Source: Corynebacterium frankenforstense (GTDB lineage Bacteria; Actinomycetota; Actinomycetes; Mycobacteriales; Mycobacteriaceae). From it: a DNA stretch of 34,235 nt. The notes below the pieces were generated by a model. That model saw only the letters and a list, made by a program, of their open reading frames with translations. It was not told where the DNA came from and ran no database searches. Where the stretch lies: NCBI RefSeq assembly GCF_030211955.1, contig NZ_JASODI010000023.1:1-34235 (forward strand). Reading direction: 5' to 3'. Positions 23,954 through 32,680 of the stretch are shown in pieces; the stretch's first letter is position 1, and every line of letters begins with the position of its first letter. A program made the translations under genes and the position numbers.

Positions 23954-24393
23954 CCGTATCCGTCGGGCTCCTCTCCGAGCTGGAAGGCGCGCCCGGAGAA
24001 CTCCGAGGCGGTGATCTTGACGTAGTTGTACTTCAGCGTCGGCAGCCACGGGCGCACGTTCAGGCTGTCGGCGTACTCGATCTCGTCGGCGTGCTGCAGC
24101 AGCTCGGCGTTGCCGCGCACCACCACGGACCAGGCGCGGTTGGCCTCCTTGTCCACGTTGTCGACCTCGAAGAGGACGTCGTGGTTGAGGTTGATGGTGA
24201 ACAGCTTGTTGCCCTCGGCGCTGCGGAAGTAGATGTCTCCGCGGTCGTCGATGACGAAGTTGACGGGGAAGATGTCCATGTCGTCGGAGCGGCGCACGAC
24301 GACGCGACCCAGCTGGGCGGAGGCGAGCTTCTCCCGCGACTCCGACTCGTCGAGGTACTGGACGACACCTTCGGTGGAATCGTAGTTACTCAT
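23935..24393 (-). CDS. Pyridoxamine 5'-phosphate oxidase-like FMN-binding split-barrel protein
   Basis: The 152-residue protein has the split beta-barrel of the pyridoxamine-phosphate-oxidase-like family (PVNFVIDDRGDIYFRSAEGNKL, then FEVDNVD and WSVVVRGNAELL), members of which bind FMN, F420 or heme. Specific function cannot be assigned; it is not the PdxH enzyme, being shorter and lacking its C-terminal motif. Start at ATG 24393 is favoured by a GATAAT box 7 nt upstream (leaderless) and by MSNYDSTEG as first residues; ATG 24402 adds three residues. It precedes and overlaps the fructosamine-kinase-like gene, so they are likely co-expressed. Confidence 0.88.
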   Translation of the reverse strand: MSNYDSTEGVVQYLDESESREKLASAQLGRVVVRRSDDMDIFPVNFVIDDRGDIYFRSAEGNKLFTINLNHDVLFEVDNVDKEANRAWSVVVRGNAELLQHADEIEYADSLNVRPWLPTLKYNYVKITASEFSGRAFQLGEEPDGYGWDGRG

Positions 24394-24400
24394 GTCTCCC

Positions 24401-24406
24401 ATTATC
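24401..24406 (-). promoter_or_regulatory. Candidate -10 box of the split-barrel gene
   Basis: GATAAT on the minus strand, 7 nt before ATG 24393, consistent with a leaderless start. Confidence 0.35.
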
Positions 24407-24530
24407 CCCTTTTGTCGCCTTCCTCGCTGCGGCGGGTCTCATGTAGGCACGGGCATGTGGTCTCACCGGCGGCGGCGACGCTCCGCGGCCCCGGCTCCCG
24501 AACGGGGTCCCCGGGGCGCGGGAGGACACA

Positions 24531-24568
24531 GAAAAAGAGGCGGGCCGCTCTCTCGAACGGCCCGCCTC
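24531..24568 (-). terminator. Rho-independent terminator of the tRNA-Ala genes
   Basis: GAGGCGGGCCG (24537-24547) and CGGCCCGCCTC (24558-24568) form a perfect 11-bp stem with a 10-nt loop; on the minus strand it is followed by TTTTT (24536-24532). Confidence 0.92.
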
Positions 24569-24575
24569 CGGGAAG

Positions 24576-24648
24576 TGGAGCTAACGGGATTCGAACCCGT
24601 GACCCCCACACTGCCAGTGTGGTGCGCTACCAGCTGCGCCATAGCCCC
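24576..24648 (-). tRNA. tRNA-Ala (anticodon GGC), copy 1
   Basis: The 73-nt minus-strand sequence folds as a full cloverleaf: GGGGCTA/TAGCTCC acceptor stem with the G3-U70 pair that identifies alanine tRNAs, GCGC D stem, CCACA/TGTGG anticodon stem with loop CTGGCAG (anticodon GGC, reading GCC and GCU), ACGGG/CCCGT T stem with TTCGAAT loop, and discriminator A73. CCA is not encoded. Confidence 0.97.
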
Positions 24649-24694
24649 GTAGGTATTAAGTTGACCGGGCGGACCGAAAACGGCCTTTCCGGAG

Positions 24695-24767
24695 TGGAGC
24701 TAACGGGATTCGAACCCGTGACCCCCACACTGCCAGTGTGGTGCGCTACCAGCTGCGCCATAGCCCC
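24695..24767 (-). tRNA. tRNA-Ala (anticodon GGC), copy 2
   Basis: Identical to copy 1 over all 73 nt, 46 bp upstream of it on the minus strand. The two are probably one transcript from the promoter at 24782-24811 to the terminator at 24531-24568. Confidence 0.97.
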
Positions 24768-24781
24768 TCAAGACTCCTGAC

Positions 24782-24811
24782 AATGTACATGGCCCACCCT
24801 GAAACGACCAA
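24782..24811 (-). promoter_or_regulatory. Promoter of the tRNA-Ala pair
   Basis: Minus strand TTGGTC (24811-24806), 18-nt spacer, TACATT (24787-24782), 14 nt before the tRNA 5' end. Confidence 0.5.
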
Positions 24812-24865
24812 ATCCCCCGCTCCCGGCCGCAATTACGGCACGGGTGCGGGGGCCGGCGACGGCGA

Positions 24866-24884
24866 CCGACGGGACGTCGGAAAT
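24866..24884 (-). repeat. Dispersed 3' hairpin element, copy E (after DsbA-like gene)
   Basis: Minus strand reads ATTTCCGACG-TCC-CGTCGG: a perfect 6-bp stem with a 3-nt loop, 19 nt after the stop codon. Confidence 0.5.
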
Positions 24885-24903
24885 CGCGTCGCGGGCGCTA
24901 CAG

Positions 24904-25626
24904 CTAACGGCGGGTCCTCTCGACCCAGTCCTTGCTCAGCTGGATCTCCTCGCCGTCGACGAAGATACGAGGGGAGGACACGCCGCCCTCGGTGTCGCGC
25001 AGGCGGTCCTCGTTGTCCTTGCCGAACTGGCGGGCCTCCTCGGTGAACTTGCCGTCACGGATGTTCGAGACGACGTCACCGTCGGCGCCCATCTGCTCGG
25101 CAAGGTCGGCGAGCTCCTCGTCGCCCCACTGCTGGTAGATGTCCTGCTGGTGCTCGAGCAGGTACTGGCGGTAGTTCCAGTACAGCTCGGCGTCGCCGGA
25201 CTCGCCGACGGCGTAGACGGCCGCCAGGATGTGGTGGGACTGGCCGTCCTCGTTGCCGCGGTCCAGGAAGGACATCGTGCGGATCGCCACGTCCATGTCG
25301 CCGGCCTCGATGGCGTCCTTGAGCTGGTCCTTGTCGGCCATGGCGAGCTCGGCGCAGCTCGGGCAGAGGAAGTCCTCGTAGATCTCGACCTTCGGCGTCT
25401 TGTCGTCGGTCTTGGCGGAGTCCTCCGCGGTCAGCTTGAAGGCCTCGTCGTCGATCTGCTGGCTCATGGCCACGGGTTCGACCTGGCCCTCGAATTCGAC
25501 CTTGCTCTTCGACTGGCCCGAGATGATGATGTAGCCGATAACCACGGCCGCGATGACGACCACGGCGATGACGGCCCACAGGAAGCCGTTGCTCTTCTGG
25601 TTCGGCGACTTGACGGTGCTGCTCAC
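24904..25626 (-). CDS. Membrane-anchored DsbA-like thioredoxin-fold oxidoreductase
   Basis: The 240-residue protein has one N-terminal transmembrane helix (about 15-36) and an extracytoplasmic DsbA-like domain with a CPSC active site (C88, C91) in EDFLCPSCAEL and the cis-proline SPRIFVDG loop near the C-terminus. Such proteins form or rearrange disulfides in exported proteins; the exact substrate set is unknown. Start is GTG 25624-25626, before VSSTVKSPNQKSNG; an AAAGGAAA sequence lies about 12 nt upstream. The longer upstream frame is Arg-rich and would lead through the promoter. Monocistronic, between pgm and the tRNA genes. Confidence 0.9.
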   Translation of the reverse strand: MSSTVKSPNQKSNGFLWAVIAVVVIAAVVIGYIIISGQSKSKVEFEGQVEPVAMSQQIDDEAFKLTAEDSAKTDDKTPKVEIYEDFLCPSCAELAMADKDQLKDAIEAGDMDVAIRTMSFLDRGNEDGQSHHILAAVYAVGESGDAELYWNYRQYLLEHQQDIYQQWGDEELADLAEQMGADGDVVSNIRDGKFTEEARQFGKDNEDRLRDTEGGVSSPRIFVDGEEIQLSKDWVERTRR

Positions 25627-25693
25627 GTGCGCGCTCTCGTTTCCTTTCGTTGGACGGGCGGGGTCGGCCCCGGCCCGTGTCGTTCGCCGACGG

Positions 25694-25699
25694 AGTCTA
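25694..25699 (-). promoter_or_regulatory. Candidate -10 box of the DsbA-like gene
   Basis: TAGACT on the minus strand, about 67 nt before the GTG and directly after the pgm-distal hairpin. Confidence 0.35.
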
Positions 25700-25708
25700 G
25701 CCCAGAAC

Positions 25709-25739
25709 GGCGACCCCACGCAGGTCGCGTGGGGTCGCC
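25709..25739 (-). terminator. 12-bp perfect hairpin after pgm
   Basis: GGCGACCCCACG (25709-25720) and CGTGGGGTCGCC (25728-25739) pair perfectly around a 7-nt loop, about 100 nt beyond the pgm stop. There is no T-run on the minus strand, so termination would be non-classical. Its arm shares GCGACCCC with the ctaD leader hairpin. Confidence 0.55.
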
Positions 25740-25842
25740 CATCATTGTGCGGGGTGCGCTACCGGGGCGCTCCGGCCGCACCCGGCGCGCACCCGGGGCC
25801 GCTTCGGCGGGCCGGCGCAGCGCGCCGCAGCCCGCGCCAGCG

Positions 25843-27498
25843 CTACTTGAGCACCTCCGAGACGACCGCCTGGGCGGCCTCCTGCACCTGGGCGAGGTGC
25901 TCGGCGCCGCGGAAGGACTCCGCGTAGATCTTGTACTTGTCCTCGGTGCCGGAGGGCCGGGCGGCGAACCAGGCGTTCTCCGTGGTCACCTTCAGCCCGC
26001 CGATGGCCGCGCCGTTGCCGGGGGCGTCGACGAGTTTGTCCACGATCGGCTCGCCGGCCAGCTCGGTGGCCGAGACGTCCTGCGGGGACAGCTTCTTGAG
26101 CACTGCCTTCTGCTCGCGGTTGGCCGGCTCGTCGGTGCGCGCGTAGGCCGGGGCGCCGAACTTCTCGGCCAGCTCCGCGTAGCGCTGCGAGGGCGTCTTG
26201 CCGGTCACGGCGGTGATCTCCGCGGCCAGCAGGTCCATAATCAGGCCGTCCTTGTCGGTCGACCACACGGTGCCGTCGGTGCACAGGAAGGACGCACCGG
26301 CGGACTCCTCGCCGCCGAAGCCGATGGTGCCGTCGATGAGCCCCGGCACGAACCACTTGAAGCCGACGGGCACCTCGACGAGCTCGCGGCCGATCTCGGC
26401 GACCACGCGGTCGATCATCGAAGAGGAGACCAGGGTCTTGCCCACGGCGGTCGAGGCCGGCCAGCCCGGACGGTGACTGAACAGGTACTCGATGGCCACG
26501 GCCAGGTAGTGGTTCGGGTTCATCAGCCCGGCGTCCGGGGTGACGATGCCGTGGCGGTCGGCGTCGGCGTCGTTGCCGGTGGCGATGTCGAAGGTGTCGC
26601 GGTTGGCGATCAGCGAGGCCATCGCGTCCGGGCTCGAGCAGTCCATGCGGATCTTGCCGTCGGTGTCCAGGGTCATGAAGCGCCAGGTCGCGTCGATCTG
26701 CGGGTTGACCAACTCGAGGTCGAGGTTGTGGGCCTCGGCGATGGCACCCCAGTAGTCCACGGAGGCACCGCCCATCGGGTCGGCGCCGATGTGCAGGCCG
26801 GCCTTGCGGATCGCGTCCAGGTCGACGACGTTGGGAAGGTCCGCGATGTACTCGCCCATGAAGTCGAACGCCTCGGCGAACCCGTCGCGCACGCCGCTGA
26901 CCGGGGTGCGGCGCACGTCGGCCAGCCCCCCGCGCAGGATCTCGTTGGCGCGGTCGGCGATCCAGTCGGTGGCGTCCGCGCCGGCCGGGCCGCCGGACGG
27001 CGGGTTGTACTTGAAGCCGCCGTCGCGCGGCGGGTTGTGCGAGGGCGTGATGACGATGCCGTCGGCGCGCTTCGGGTCGGTGCCGGTCACCCCGCCGGCG
27101 AGCTTCGCGTTGTGGGCGAGGATGGCGTGGCTGACGGCCGGGGTCGGGGTGTAGCGCCCGGCGGCGTCGACGCGCACGGGCACCCCGTTGGCCTTGAGCA
27201 CCTCCAGGGCGGAGACCATGGCGGGCTCGGACAGCGCGTGGGTGTCGCGGCCGATGTAGACCGGGCCGCCGATCTCGTGGGCGCGGCGGTACTCGACGAT
27301 GGCCTGGGTGATGGCCAGGATGTGGTTCTCGTTGAAGGCCGTGTCCAGGGAGGAGCCGCGGTGCCCGGAGGTGCCGAAGGCGACCGCCTGGTCGGGGTCG
27401 TCCGCGTCGGGGGTGCGGGTGTAGTAGGCCGTGACGACCTCGGCGATATCGATGAGGTCCTCGGGGCGGGCGGGCTGGCCTGCGCGTTCGTGTGCCAT
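25843..27498 (-). CDS. pgm: Phosphoglucomutase (alpha-D-glucose phosphate-specific)
   Basis: The 551-residue enzyme interconverts glucose 1-phosphate and glucose 6-phosphate for glycogen, trehalose and nucleotide-sugar metabolism. The phospho-serine loop TPSHNPP has S153 as phosphate carrier; DADAD (310-314) binds magnesium; GGEESAG near 393 is the sugar-binding loop, and ARPSGTED near the C-terminus binds phosphate. Start is ATG 27498 (MAHERAGQP) with AAAGGAG about 12 nt upstream. Divergent from the alanine symporter gene, with a 210-bp gap containing a possible GACAAT -10 box near 27582. Confidence 0.96.
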   Translation of the reverse strand: MAHERAGQPARPEDLIDIAEVVTAYYTRTPDADDPDQAVAFGTSGHRGSSLDTAFNENHILAITQAIVEYRRAHEIGGPVYIGRDTHALSEPAMVSALEVLKANGVPVRVDAAGRYTPTPAVSHAILAHNAKLAGGVTGTDPKRADGIVITPSHNPPRDGGFKYNPPSGGPAGADATDWIADRANEILRGGLADVRRTPVSGVRDGFAEAFDFMGEYIADLPNVVDLDAIRKAGLHIGADPMGGASVDYWGAIAEAHNLDLELVNPQIDATWRFMTLDTDGKIRMDCSSPDAMASLIANRDTFDIATGNDADADRHGIVTPDAGLMNPNHYLAVAIEYLFSHRPGWPASTAVGKTLVSSSMIDRVVAEIGRELVEVPVGFKWFVPGLIDGTIGFGGEESAGASFLCTDGTVWSTDKDGLIMDLLAAEITAVTGKTPSQRYAELAEKFGAPAYARTDEPANREQKAVLKKLSPQDVSATELAGEPIVDKLVDAPGNGAAIGGLKVTTENAWFAARPSGTEDKYKIYAESFRGAEHLAQVQEAAQAVVSEVLK

Positions 27499-27694
27499 GG
27501 GGTCCTGGATCTCCTTTGCGTCCGGGTGACGGTGCGTGCGCGTGCGGTCGTCGCGTGGACGACGTCGCGCCTCCGGCACCCATTGTCCCCCGTTTCGGCC
27601 CGGGCGTGCAGGGTCGCGGGACGCGCACGGTGATTCGATACCCCCGCTCGGGTGAGAATGCCCCTTTTCACTTCCTTCCGTACCTATCGGGAAT

Positions 27695-27700
27695 TAGATT
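27695..27700 (+). promoter_or_regulatory. Candidate -10 box of the symporter gene
   Basis: TAGATT, 8 nt before ATG 27709, consistent with a leaderless mRNA. Confidence 0.4.
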
Positions 27701-27708
27701 CTGTGACC

Positions 27709-29130
27709 ATGGACACGCTCAATGACTTCCTCGGTTCCGTCGCCGCGGTGGTGTGGGGACCGTTCATCCTCATCCCGCTGCTGCTGGGCACCGGCCTGTA
27801 CCTGACGTGCCGGCTGGGCTTCCTCCAGTTCCGCACTCTCGGCCGCTCCCTGCGCAAGGCCTTCATCGACGGCGGCGAGGGCGAGGACGTCGAGGGCGAC
27901 ATCACCAACTACCAGGCGCTGACCACCGCCCTGGCCGCCACCGTCGGCGTGGGCAACATCGTCGGTGTGGCCACAGCCATCTCCATCGGCGGGCCCGGCT
28001 CGCTGCTGTGGGTGTGGGTCACCGGCCTGGTCGGCATGGCCTCGAAGTACACCGAGGCGTTTTTGGGCGTGCGCTTCCGCACCACCGACCACAACGGCGA
28101 GCAGGCCGGCGGCCCGCAGGAGTACCTGCGCCGCGGCATCAAGGGCCCGACCGGCAAGATCCTGGGCTTCCTGTTCACCCTCTTCGCCATCATCGCCTCC
28201 TTCGGCATCGGCAACACCACCCAGGGCAACGCCGTCGCCCACGGCATGCAGGGCACCTTCGGGCTGGACCCGGTGGCCACCGGCGCGCTGCTCTTCGTCG
28301 GCATCGGCGCGGTGCTGCTCGGCGGCATCCAGTCGATCGGCAAGATCACCTCGGCGTTCGTGCCGATGATGATCATCGTCTACGTCGTCGGCGGCATCGT
28401 GGTCCTGCTGCTCAACATCACCTCGCTGCCCGCCGCCTTCGAGCTGATCTTCACCGACGCGTTCACCGGCACGGCGGCCACCGGCGGTTTCGTCGGCTCG
28501 GCCTTCCTGGTCGTCATCCAGATGGGTGTCGCCCGCGGCATCTTCTCCAACGAGTCCGGCATGGGCTCGGCGGCGATCGCGGCCGCGGCGGCCAAGACCA
28601 CCCACCCGGTGCGCCAGGGCCTGGTCTCGATGACCCAGACCTTCATCGACACGATCATCGTCGTCTCCATCACCGGCCTGTGCATCGTGACCACGGGCGT
28701 GTGGGACCGCGGCGAGGAGAACGCCGCGACGATGACCGCGGACGCCTTTTCCACCGCGCTGCCGGGCCACTGGGGCGGCACGATCGTCTCCCTGTCGGTC
28801 GTCTTCTTCGCCTTCTCCACCATCCTCGGCTGGGCCTACTACGGCGAGCGCTGCGTGGTAGCCCTGCTGGGCTGGAAGTTCTCCCTGCCCTACCGCCTGT
28901 TCTTCACCTGCGTCGTCTTCGTCGGCGCGACCACCGAGCTGACCCTGGTGTGGACCTTCGCGGACCTGGCCAACGCCCTGATGGCGCTGCCGAACCTGAT
29001 CGGCCTGCTGCTGCTCTCCGGCCTGGTGGCCAAGGAGACCAAGGAGTACCTGGAATTCGACCCGAAGCTGACCGCCGACGCCGACGCGGTGCGCCGCCAC
29101 CTCGAGGCCACCGGCTCCGACTGGCGCTGA
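27709..29130 (+). CDS. Alanine/glycine:cation (sodium) symporter, AGCS family
   Basis: The 473-residue membrane protein has about eleven hydrophobic helices and the AGCS signatures GVGNIVGVATAISIGGPG and WVTGLVGMASKYTEAFLGVRFR near the N-terminal third, plus GIFSNESGMGSAA in the middle. These carriers import alanine or glycine with sodium (or protons). Start at ATG 27709; a GTG six bases earlier is possible. Divergent from pgm and followed after 52 nt by two crcB genes. A weak CCCGGG/CCCGGG hairpin (29134-29150) follows its stop. Confidence 0.94.
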   Translation: MDTLNDFLGSVAAVVWGPFILIPLLLGTGLYLTCRLGFLQFRTLGRSLRKAFIDGGEGEDVEGDITNYQALTTALAATVGVGNIVGVATAISIGGPGSLLWVWVTGLVGMASKYTEAFLGVRFRTTDHNGEQAGGPQEYLRRGIKGPTGKILGFLFTLFAIIASFGIGNTTQGNAVAHGMQGTFGLDPVATGALLFVGIGAVLLGGIQSIGKITSAFVPMMIIVYVVGGIVVLLLNITSLPAAFELIFTDAFTGTAATGGFVGSAFLVVIQMGVARGIFSNESGMGSAAIAAAAAKTTHPVRQGLVSMTQTFIDTIIVVSITGLCIVTTGVWDRGEENAATMTADAFSTALPGHWGGTIVSLSVVFFAFSTILGWAYYGERCVVALLGWKFSLPYRLFFTCVVFVGATTELTLVWTFADLANALMALPNLIGLLLLSGLVAKETKEYLEFDPKLTADADAVRRHLEATGSDWR

Positions 29131-29168
29131 GCCCCCGGGCCGCACCCGGGCCCGCCGCCGCGCCCGGC

Positions 29169-29174
29169 TAGAAT
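29169..29174 (+). promoter_or_regulatory. Candidate -10 box of leaderless crcB pair
   Basis: TAGAAT, 8 nt before the GTG of the first crcB gene. Confidence 0.45.
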
Positions 29175-29182
29175 TTCAGGGC

Positions 29183-29650
29183 GTGACCGCCGCAGACCTC
29201 GCCCGCACCATGACCCGGGAGACCGGGCGCACGCTGGTCGTGGCCTGCGGCGCCGTCGTCGGCGCCTGCGCCCGCTTCGGGCTGCAGGGCCTCTCCCCCG
29301 GCTCCCTGTGGCCGCTGCTGGGCATCAACCTGCTGGCCTGCCTGGCGATGGGCTTCTTCCGTCCCGGCCTGTTCTGGGGCAAGGGCGTGCTCGGCGGCTT
29401 CAGCAGCTTCTCCGCGGTGGTCGTCGTCTTCTACCACGTGCCGGCCTGGGAGGCCGTGGCCTACCTCGCCGCGACGGTGCTGGGCGGGTTCGCCGCCTGG
29501 TGCGTCGGCGACGTGCTCGCCGAGCGCCGCACCTGGCGGCACCACTGCACCTCCGACCCTGACGCCGCCGCGCGCGCCGTGCGCGCGGCCGAGCGGGCCC
29601 GCGCCCACCGCACGGTGCACCACACCCGCCCCGAGGGGAGGGCGAAGTGA
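29183..29650 (+). CDS. crcB: Fluoride ion channel CrcB/Fluc, first subunit
   Basis: The 155-residue protein has four transmembrane helices and the Fluc motifs: a GINLLACLAMG segment with the pore asparagine, and GGFSSFSAV, the counterpart of the GGFTTFS pore motif. Fluc channels export fluoride as dimers; paired genes like this one usually encode antiparallel heterodimers. A basic, His/Arg-rich C-terminal tail of about 40 residues is longer than usual. GTG start with a leaderless-type box. Its stop overlaps the next crcB start by 4 nt (GTGA). Confidence 0.92.
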   Translation: MTAADLARTMTRETGRTLVVACGAVVGACARFGLQGLSPGSLWPLLGINLLACLAMGFFRPGLFWGKGVLGGFSSFSAVVVVFYHVPAWEAVAYLAATVLGGFAAWCVGDVLAERRTWRHHCTSDPDAAARAVRAAERARAHRTVHHTRPEGRAK

Positions 29651-29994
29651 GCTTGACGACGCCCGCGCTGGTCCTTGTCTGCGTCGCCGGCACCGGTGCG
29701 CTGGGCGGCGCCCTGCGCTACCTGCTGGCGCGCTTCCCCGGCGGCCTGGCGGGCACCTGGCTGGCCAACATGGGCGGCTCGCTGGCCGCGGGCGTGGCCT
29801 TCGGCATCGACGGCATCGCGCACACGGCGCTGGCCGCCGGCTTCGCCGGGGCGCTGTCCACTCTCTCGACGCTGGTCGCCGAGTTCGGCGGGCTGGCCAA
29901 GGCCCGCCGGTGGTGGAAGCTGGCCGGCTACGCGGCCGCGACCGTGCTCGGCGGGCTGGCCTTCGCCGGCCTGGGCCTCTGGCTCAGCCAGTAG
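29647..29994 (+). CDS. crcB: Fluoride ion channel CrcB/Fluc, second subunit
   Basis: The 115-residue four-helix protein pairs with the preceding subunit. The GALRYLLAR motif and WLANMGGSLAAG segment with the pore asparagine are kept, but the usual GGFTTFS motif reads GALSTLST, losing the phenylalanines that line the fluoride path. In heterodimeric Fluc proteins one partner can be degenerate, which fits. GTG start overlaps the upstream stop, implying coupled translation. Convergent with the ABC permease gene; no crcB fluoride riboswitch was recognised. Confidence 0.9.
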   Translation: MSLTTPALVLVCVAGTGALGGALRYLLARFPGGLAGTWLANMGGSLAAGVAFGIDGIAHTALAAGFAGALSTLSTLVAEFGGLAKARRWWKLAGYAAATVLGGLAFAGLGLWLSQ

Positions 29995-30056
29995 GCGCCG
30001 CTCCCCCGGTGGCGGCGCGCCGGCGCCGTTGCCCGCGGTGAGGGTGGCGCAGCCGC

Positions 30057-30082
30057 CGTCACCACCGGGACGTCGGCAATCA
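30057..30082 (-). repeat. Dispersed 3' hairpin element, copy F (at the ABC permease stop)
   Basis: Minus strand reads TGATTGCCGACGTC, the TGA being the permease stop codon, then an 8-nt loop and GACG. The stem is weaker than in other copies (CGTC/GACG, 4 bp). Confidence 0.45.
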
Positions 30083-32674
30083 ATCCTCGGCGATCGCGTC
30101 CAACGGTGCCGTGCGCGCCGCGCTAGCGGCCGGCCACAGCGCCGCGAGCACGCCCACGACCGCGGAGCCGACGAGCATCCACCCGATGAGCGCCCAGGGC
30201 ACCGAGAGGGTGTCCAGGCCCTCCTCGGCGAGCACGCGCAGGAACGCCCAGCCCAGGCCCAGGCCGATCGCGATGCCGGCCAGGGCGCCGAAGATCGCGA
30301 TGGCGACGGCCTCCAGGATGATCATCGTGCGCACCTGGCGGCGCTGGGTGCCCACCGCGCGCAGCATTCCGATCTCCTGGCGACGCTCGATGACGTTGAG
30401 GGTGAGCGTGTTGACGATGCCCAGCACCGCGATCACCACGGCGAGGGCGAGCATGCCGTAGAGGATGTTGAGCATGGCGTCGATGGCCCCGCCCATCTCC
30501 TCGGCGAGGTCCTTGGAGTCCATGACCTGGACGACAAGCAGCTGCTTGACCGCGTCCTCGAGGCCGGCGCGCAGGTCGTCGGCGTCCGCGTCCTCGGTCT
30601 TGGTCACGGCGACCTGGTAGAGCTGCATCGTGCCCGGCGCGGCGAACTGCTCGGCCGTGGTCTTGGTGGCGATGACGGGCATGACCATCGGGCCGGTGCC
30701 GTCGAAGGTGCCCAGCAGGGGTGCCTCGACGGTCTGGCCGCCGGGCCCGCCGCTGAGCTGGTAGGTCTCGCCGACGGTCCAACCGCGCTCGGCGGCCAGG
30801 CCCGGGGTGGCGAAGAAGCCCTCCTCGCCGTCGACGTGGGCGACCTCGTCCTTGTCCGCGCCCGGGGCGACCTCCTTAAGGTCCAGCGGCAGCGCGGTGG
30901 TGATGTCGCCCTCGATCGCCTCGCCGTAGGGGTTGCCCGGCTGCGCGGGCTCGCCGTCGACGACGAGCGGGACCAGGTAGACCTCGCCGAGCTCGGCCAC
31001 GCCGTCGACCTCGCGGGCCTCGTCGACCGTCTCGGCGGGCAGCGGGAACTGGCCGCTGGTGGGCCCGGCGAGCACGAAGTCGGAGCGCATGTTGTCCTCG
31101 TAGAACTCCGCCATCGAGGTCTTCATCGTCTGGCCGAGCATGCCGATCGCGGTGACCAGCGCGATGCCGAGGGTCAGCGCGAAGGCGGTGGTGGCCACGC
31201 GCCGCGGGTTGCGCCGCGAGTTCGTGGCGGCCAGCCGGCCGACCGCGCCGAAGGGCAGGCCGATGACGCGGCCCACGCTCGGCACGACCGGGATGGACAG
31301 CGCCGGGCCGGCGAAGAAGAACCCGATGATGACGGCGACCAGGCCCACGCCGACGAGGATGGCGCGGGTGTTGGAGCTCCAGTCCTCGTTGAGCGCGCCC
31401 CACATGGCGGCGCCGATGCCGATCAGGGTCAGGACGACGCCGAGGATCGTGCGCGCGGTCAGCGGGGTCGAGGTGGACGCCTCGGTCGAGCGCATCGCCT
31501 CGACGGGCTGGACCTGGCCGGCGCGCTGGGCCGGTGCCCAGGCGGAGAGGATGGTCACCACGGTGCCGAGCACGATCGGGATGACCACGGCCTGCCAGCT
31601 CAGGCCCAGCCCGGAGCCGGTCAGCTCGTTGCCGGTGGCGGCGAGGACCGCCTTGATCAGGGCGACCAGGCCCATGCCGGCTAGGACGCCGACGACCGAG
31701 CCGAGCAGACCGACGACGAGGGCCTCGAAGACGACCGAGACGGTGATCTGGCGCCGCGAGGCGCCCAGGGCGCGCAGGAGGGCGAACTCCTTGGTGCGCT
31801 GGGCGACGATCATGGAGAAGGTGTTGGCGATCAGGAAGGTGCCCACCAGAAGCCCGATCAGGCCGAAGGCGACGAGGAAGTAGTTGACGAACTGCAGCGC
31901 CTGGCTGATCTGCTCGCTCATCTCCTCGGCGAGCTTCTCGCCGGTGTCCGCCTGGAACTGCGGGTAGGTCTGCTCGACGTAGCCCAGCAGGTCCTCGGCG
32001 GACTGGTCGCCGGCGGCGGAGAGGACGACCTGGCCGACCTGCTCGCCGTCGGTGTAGCGCTCGATGTAGCTGGCCTCGGACATACCGAGGGCGGGCGCCG
32101 GGTTGTTGCTGGCCTGGTCGGTGTCGGTGGAGTAGATGCCGGTCAGCTCGAGCTCGGCGCGGTTCTGCTTGTCGACGACAATGACCCGGTCGCCCGGCGA
32201 GAGCCCGTAGTTCTCCGCGGCGTACTGGTTGACCACCACCTGGTCGGGGCCCTCGGGGGCGTTGCCCTCGACGACGGGCTGGACGATGCTGACCGACTCG
32301 CCCTCGGGGTACCAGACCTGGATGGCGGAGGTGCCGCCGGACTGCAGGGCGTTGCCCTCGGCGTCGCCGACGGCGACGGTGGTGCCGGACTGGATGTTGA
32401 CGGTGCCGATCTTCTCGTCGGCGCGCAGGGTGTCGAGTTCGGCGAGCGGGATGCCGGTCTCGCCCTCACCGGGGCTGAGCACGACGTCGACGCCGTCGAA
32501 GCTGGTCGCCACGGCGTTGTCGAAGGTGTTCGACAACGCCTTCGTGAACATGAACGCGCCGGAGATGAACGCGGTGCCGAGCACGACCGCGATGACGGTC
32601 AGGGTCAGACGGAGTTTGTGCGAGGCGATGTTGCGCAGCGAGACGCGGCGCATCGCGGGACTGCTGAGTGCCAT
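30080..32674 (-). CDS. ABC transporter permease, FtsX/MacB type with two FtsX domains
   Basis: The 864-residue permease has an N-terminal helix (about 20-42), a large extracytoplasmic domain, three helices (about 265-385), a central pair or more (about 405-470), a second helix and extracytoplasmic domain after about 505, and three C-terminal helices (about 735-850). Two FtsX core domains in one chain are typical of actinobacterial exporters of lipids, lipoproteins or peptides driven mechanically from outside. The ALGASRRQI and AVGTQRRQV coupling segments contact the ATPase. ATG 32674 lies 6 nt after the ATPase stop, so the pair is one operon. Substrate unknown. Confidence 0.92.
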   Translation of the reverse strand: MALSSPAMRRVSLRNIASHKLRLTLTVIAVVLGTAFISGAFMFTKALSNTFDNAVATSFDGVDVVLSPGEGETGIPLAELDTLRADEKIGTVNIQSGTTVAVGDAEGNALQSGGTSAIQVWYPEGESVSIVQPVVEGNAPEGPDQVVVNQYAAENYGLSPGDRVIVVDKQNRAELELTGIYSTDTDQASNNPAPALGMSEASYIERYTDGEQVGQVVLSAAGDQSAEDLLGYVEQTYPQFQADTGEKLAEEMSEQISQALQFVNYFLVAFGLIGLLVGTFLIANTFSMIVAQRTKEFALLRALGASRRQITVSVVFEALVVGLLGSVVGVLAGMGLVALIKAVLAATGNELTGSGLGLSWQAVVIPIVLGTVVTILSAWAPAQRAGQVQPVEAMRSTEASTSTPLTARTILGVVLTLIGIGAAMWGALNEDWSSNTRAILVGVGLVAVIIGFFFAGPALSIPVVPSVGRVIGLPFGAVGRLAATNSRRNPRRVATTAFALTLGIALVTAIGMLGQTMKTSMAEFYEDNMRSDFVLAGPTSGQFPLPAETVDEAREVDGVAELGEVYLVPLVVDGEPAQPGNPYGEAIEGDITTALPLDLKEVAPGADKDEVAHVDGEEGFFATPGLAAERGWTVGETYQLSGGPGGQTVEAPLLGTFDGTGPMVMPVIATKTTAEQFAAPGTMQLYQVAVTKTEDADADDLRAGLEDAVKQLLVVQVMDSKDLAEEMGGAIDAMLNILYGMLALAVVIAVLGIVNTLTLNVIERRQEIGMLRAVGTQRRQVRTMIILEAVAIAIFGALAGIAIGLGLGWAFLRVLAEEGLDTLSVPWALIGWMLVGSAVVGVLAALWPAASAARTAPLDAIAED

Positions 32675-32680
32675 CAGGGA

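Noticed and set aside
24401..24820. tRNA genes as an integration site of a genomic island
   Set aside because: No integrase or attachment-site duplication is seen; flanking genes match the usual corynebacterial order.
24844..27633. 929-codon plus-strand open frame across the DsbA-like and pgm genes
   Set aside because: It crosses two well-supported minus-strand genes and has no recognisable domain; a mirror of GC-biased coding.
29131..29182. Fluoride riboswitch before crcB
   Set aside because: The gap is 52 nt with a leaderless-type box 8 nt before the start, leaving no room for the crcB aptamer.
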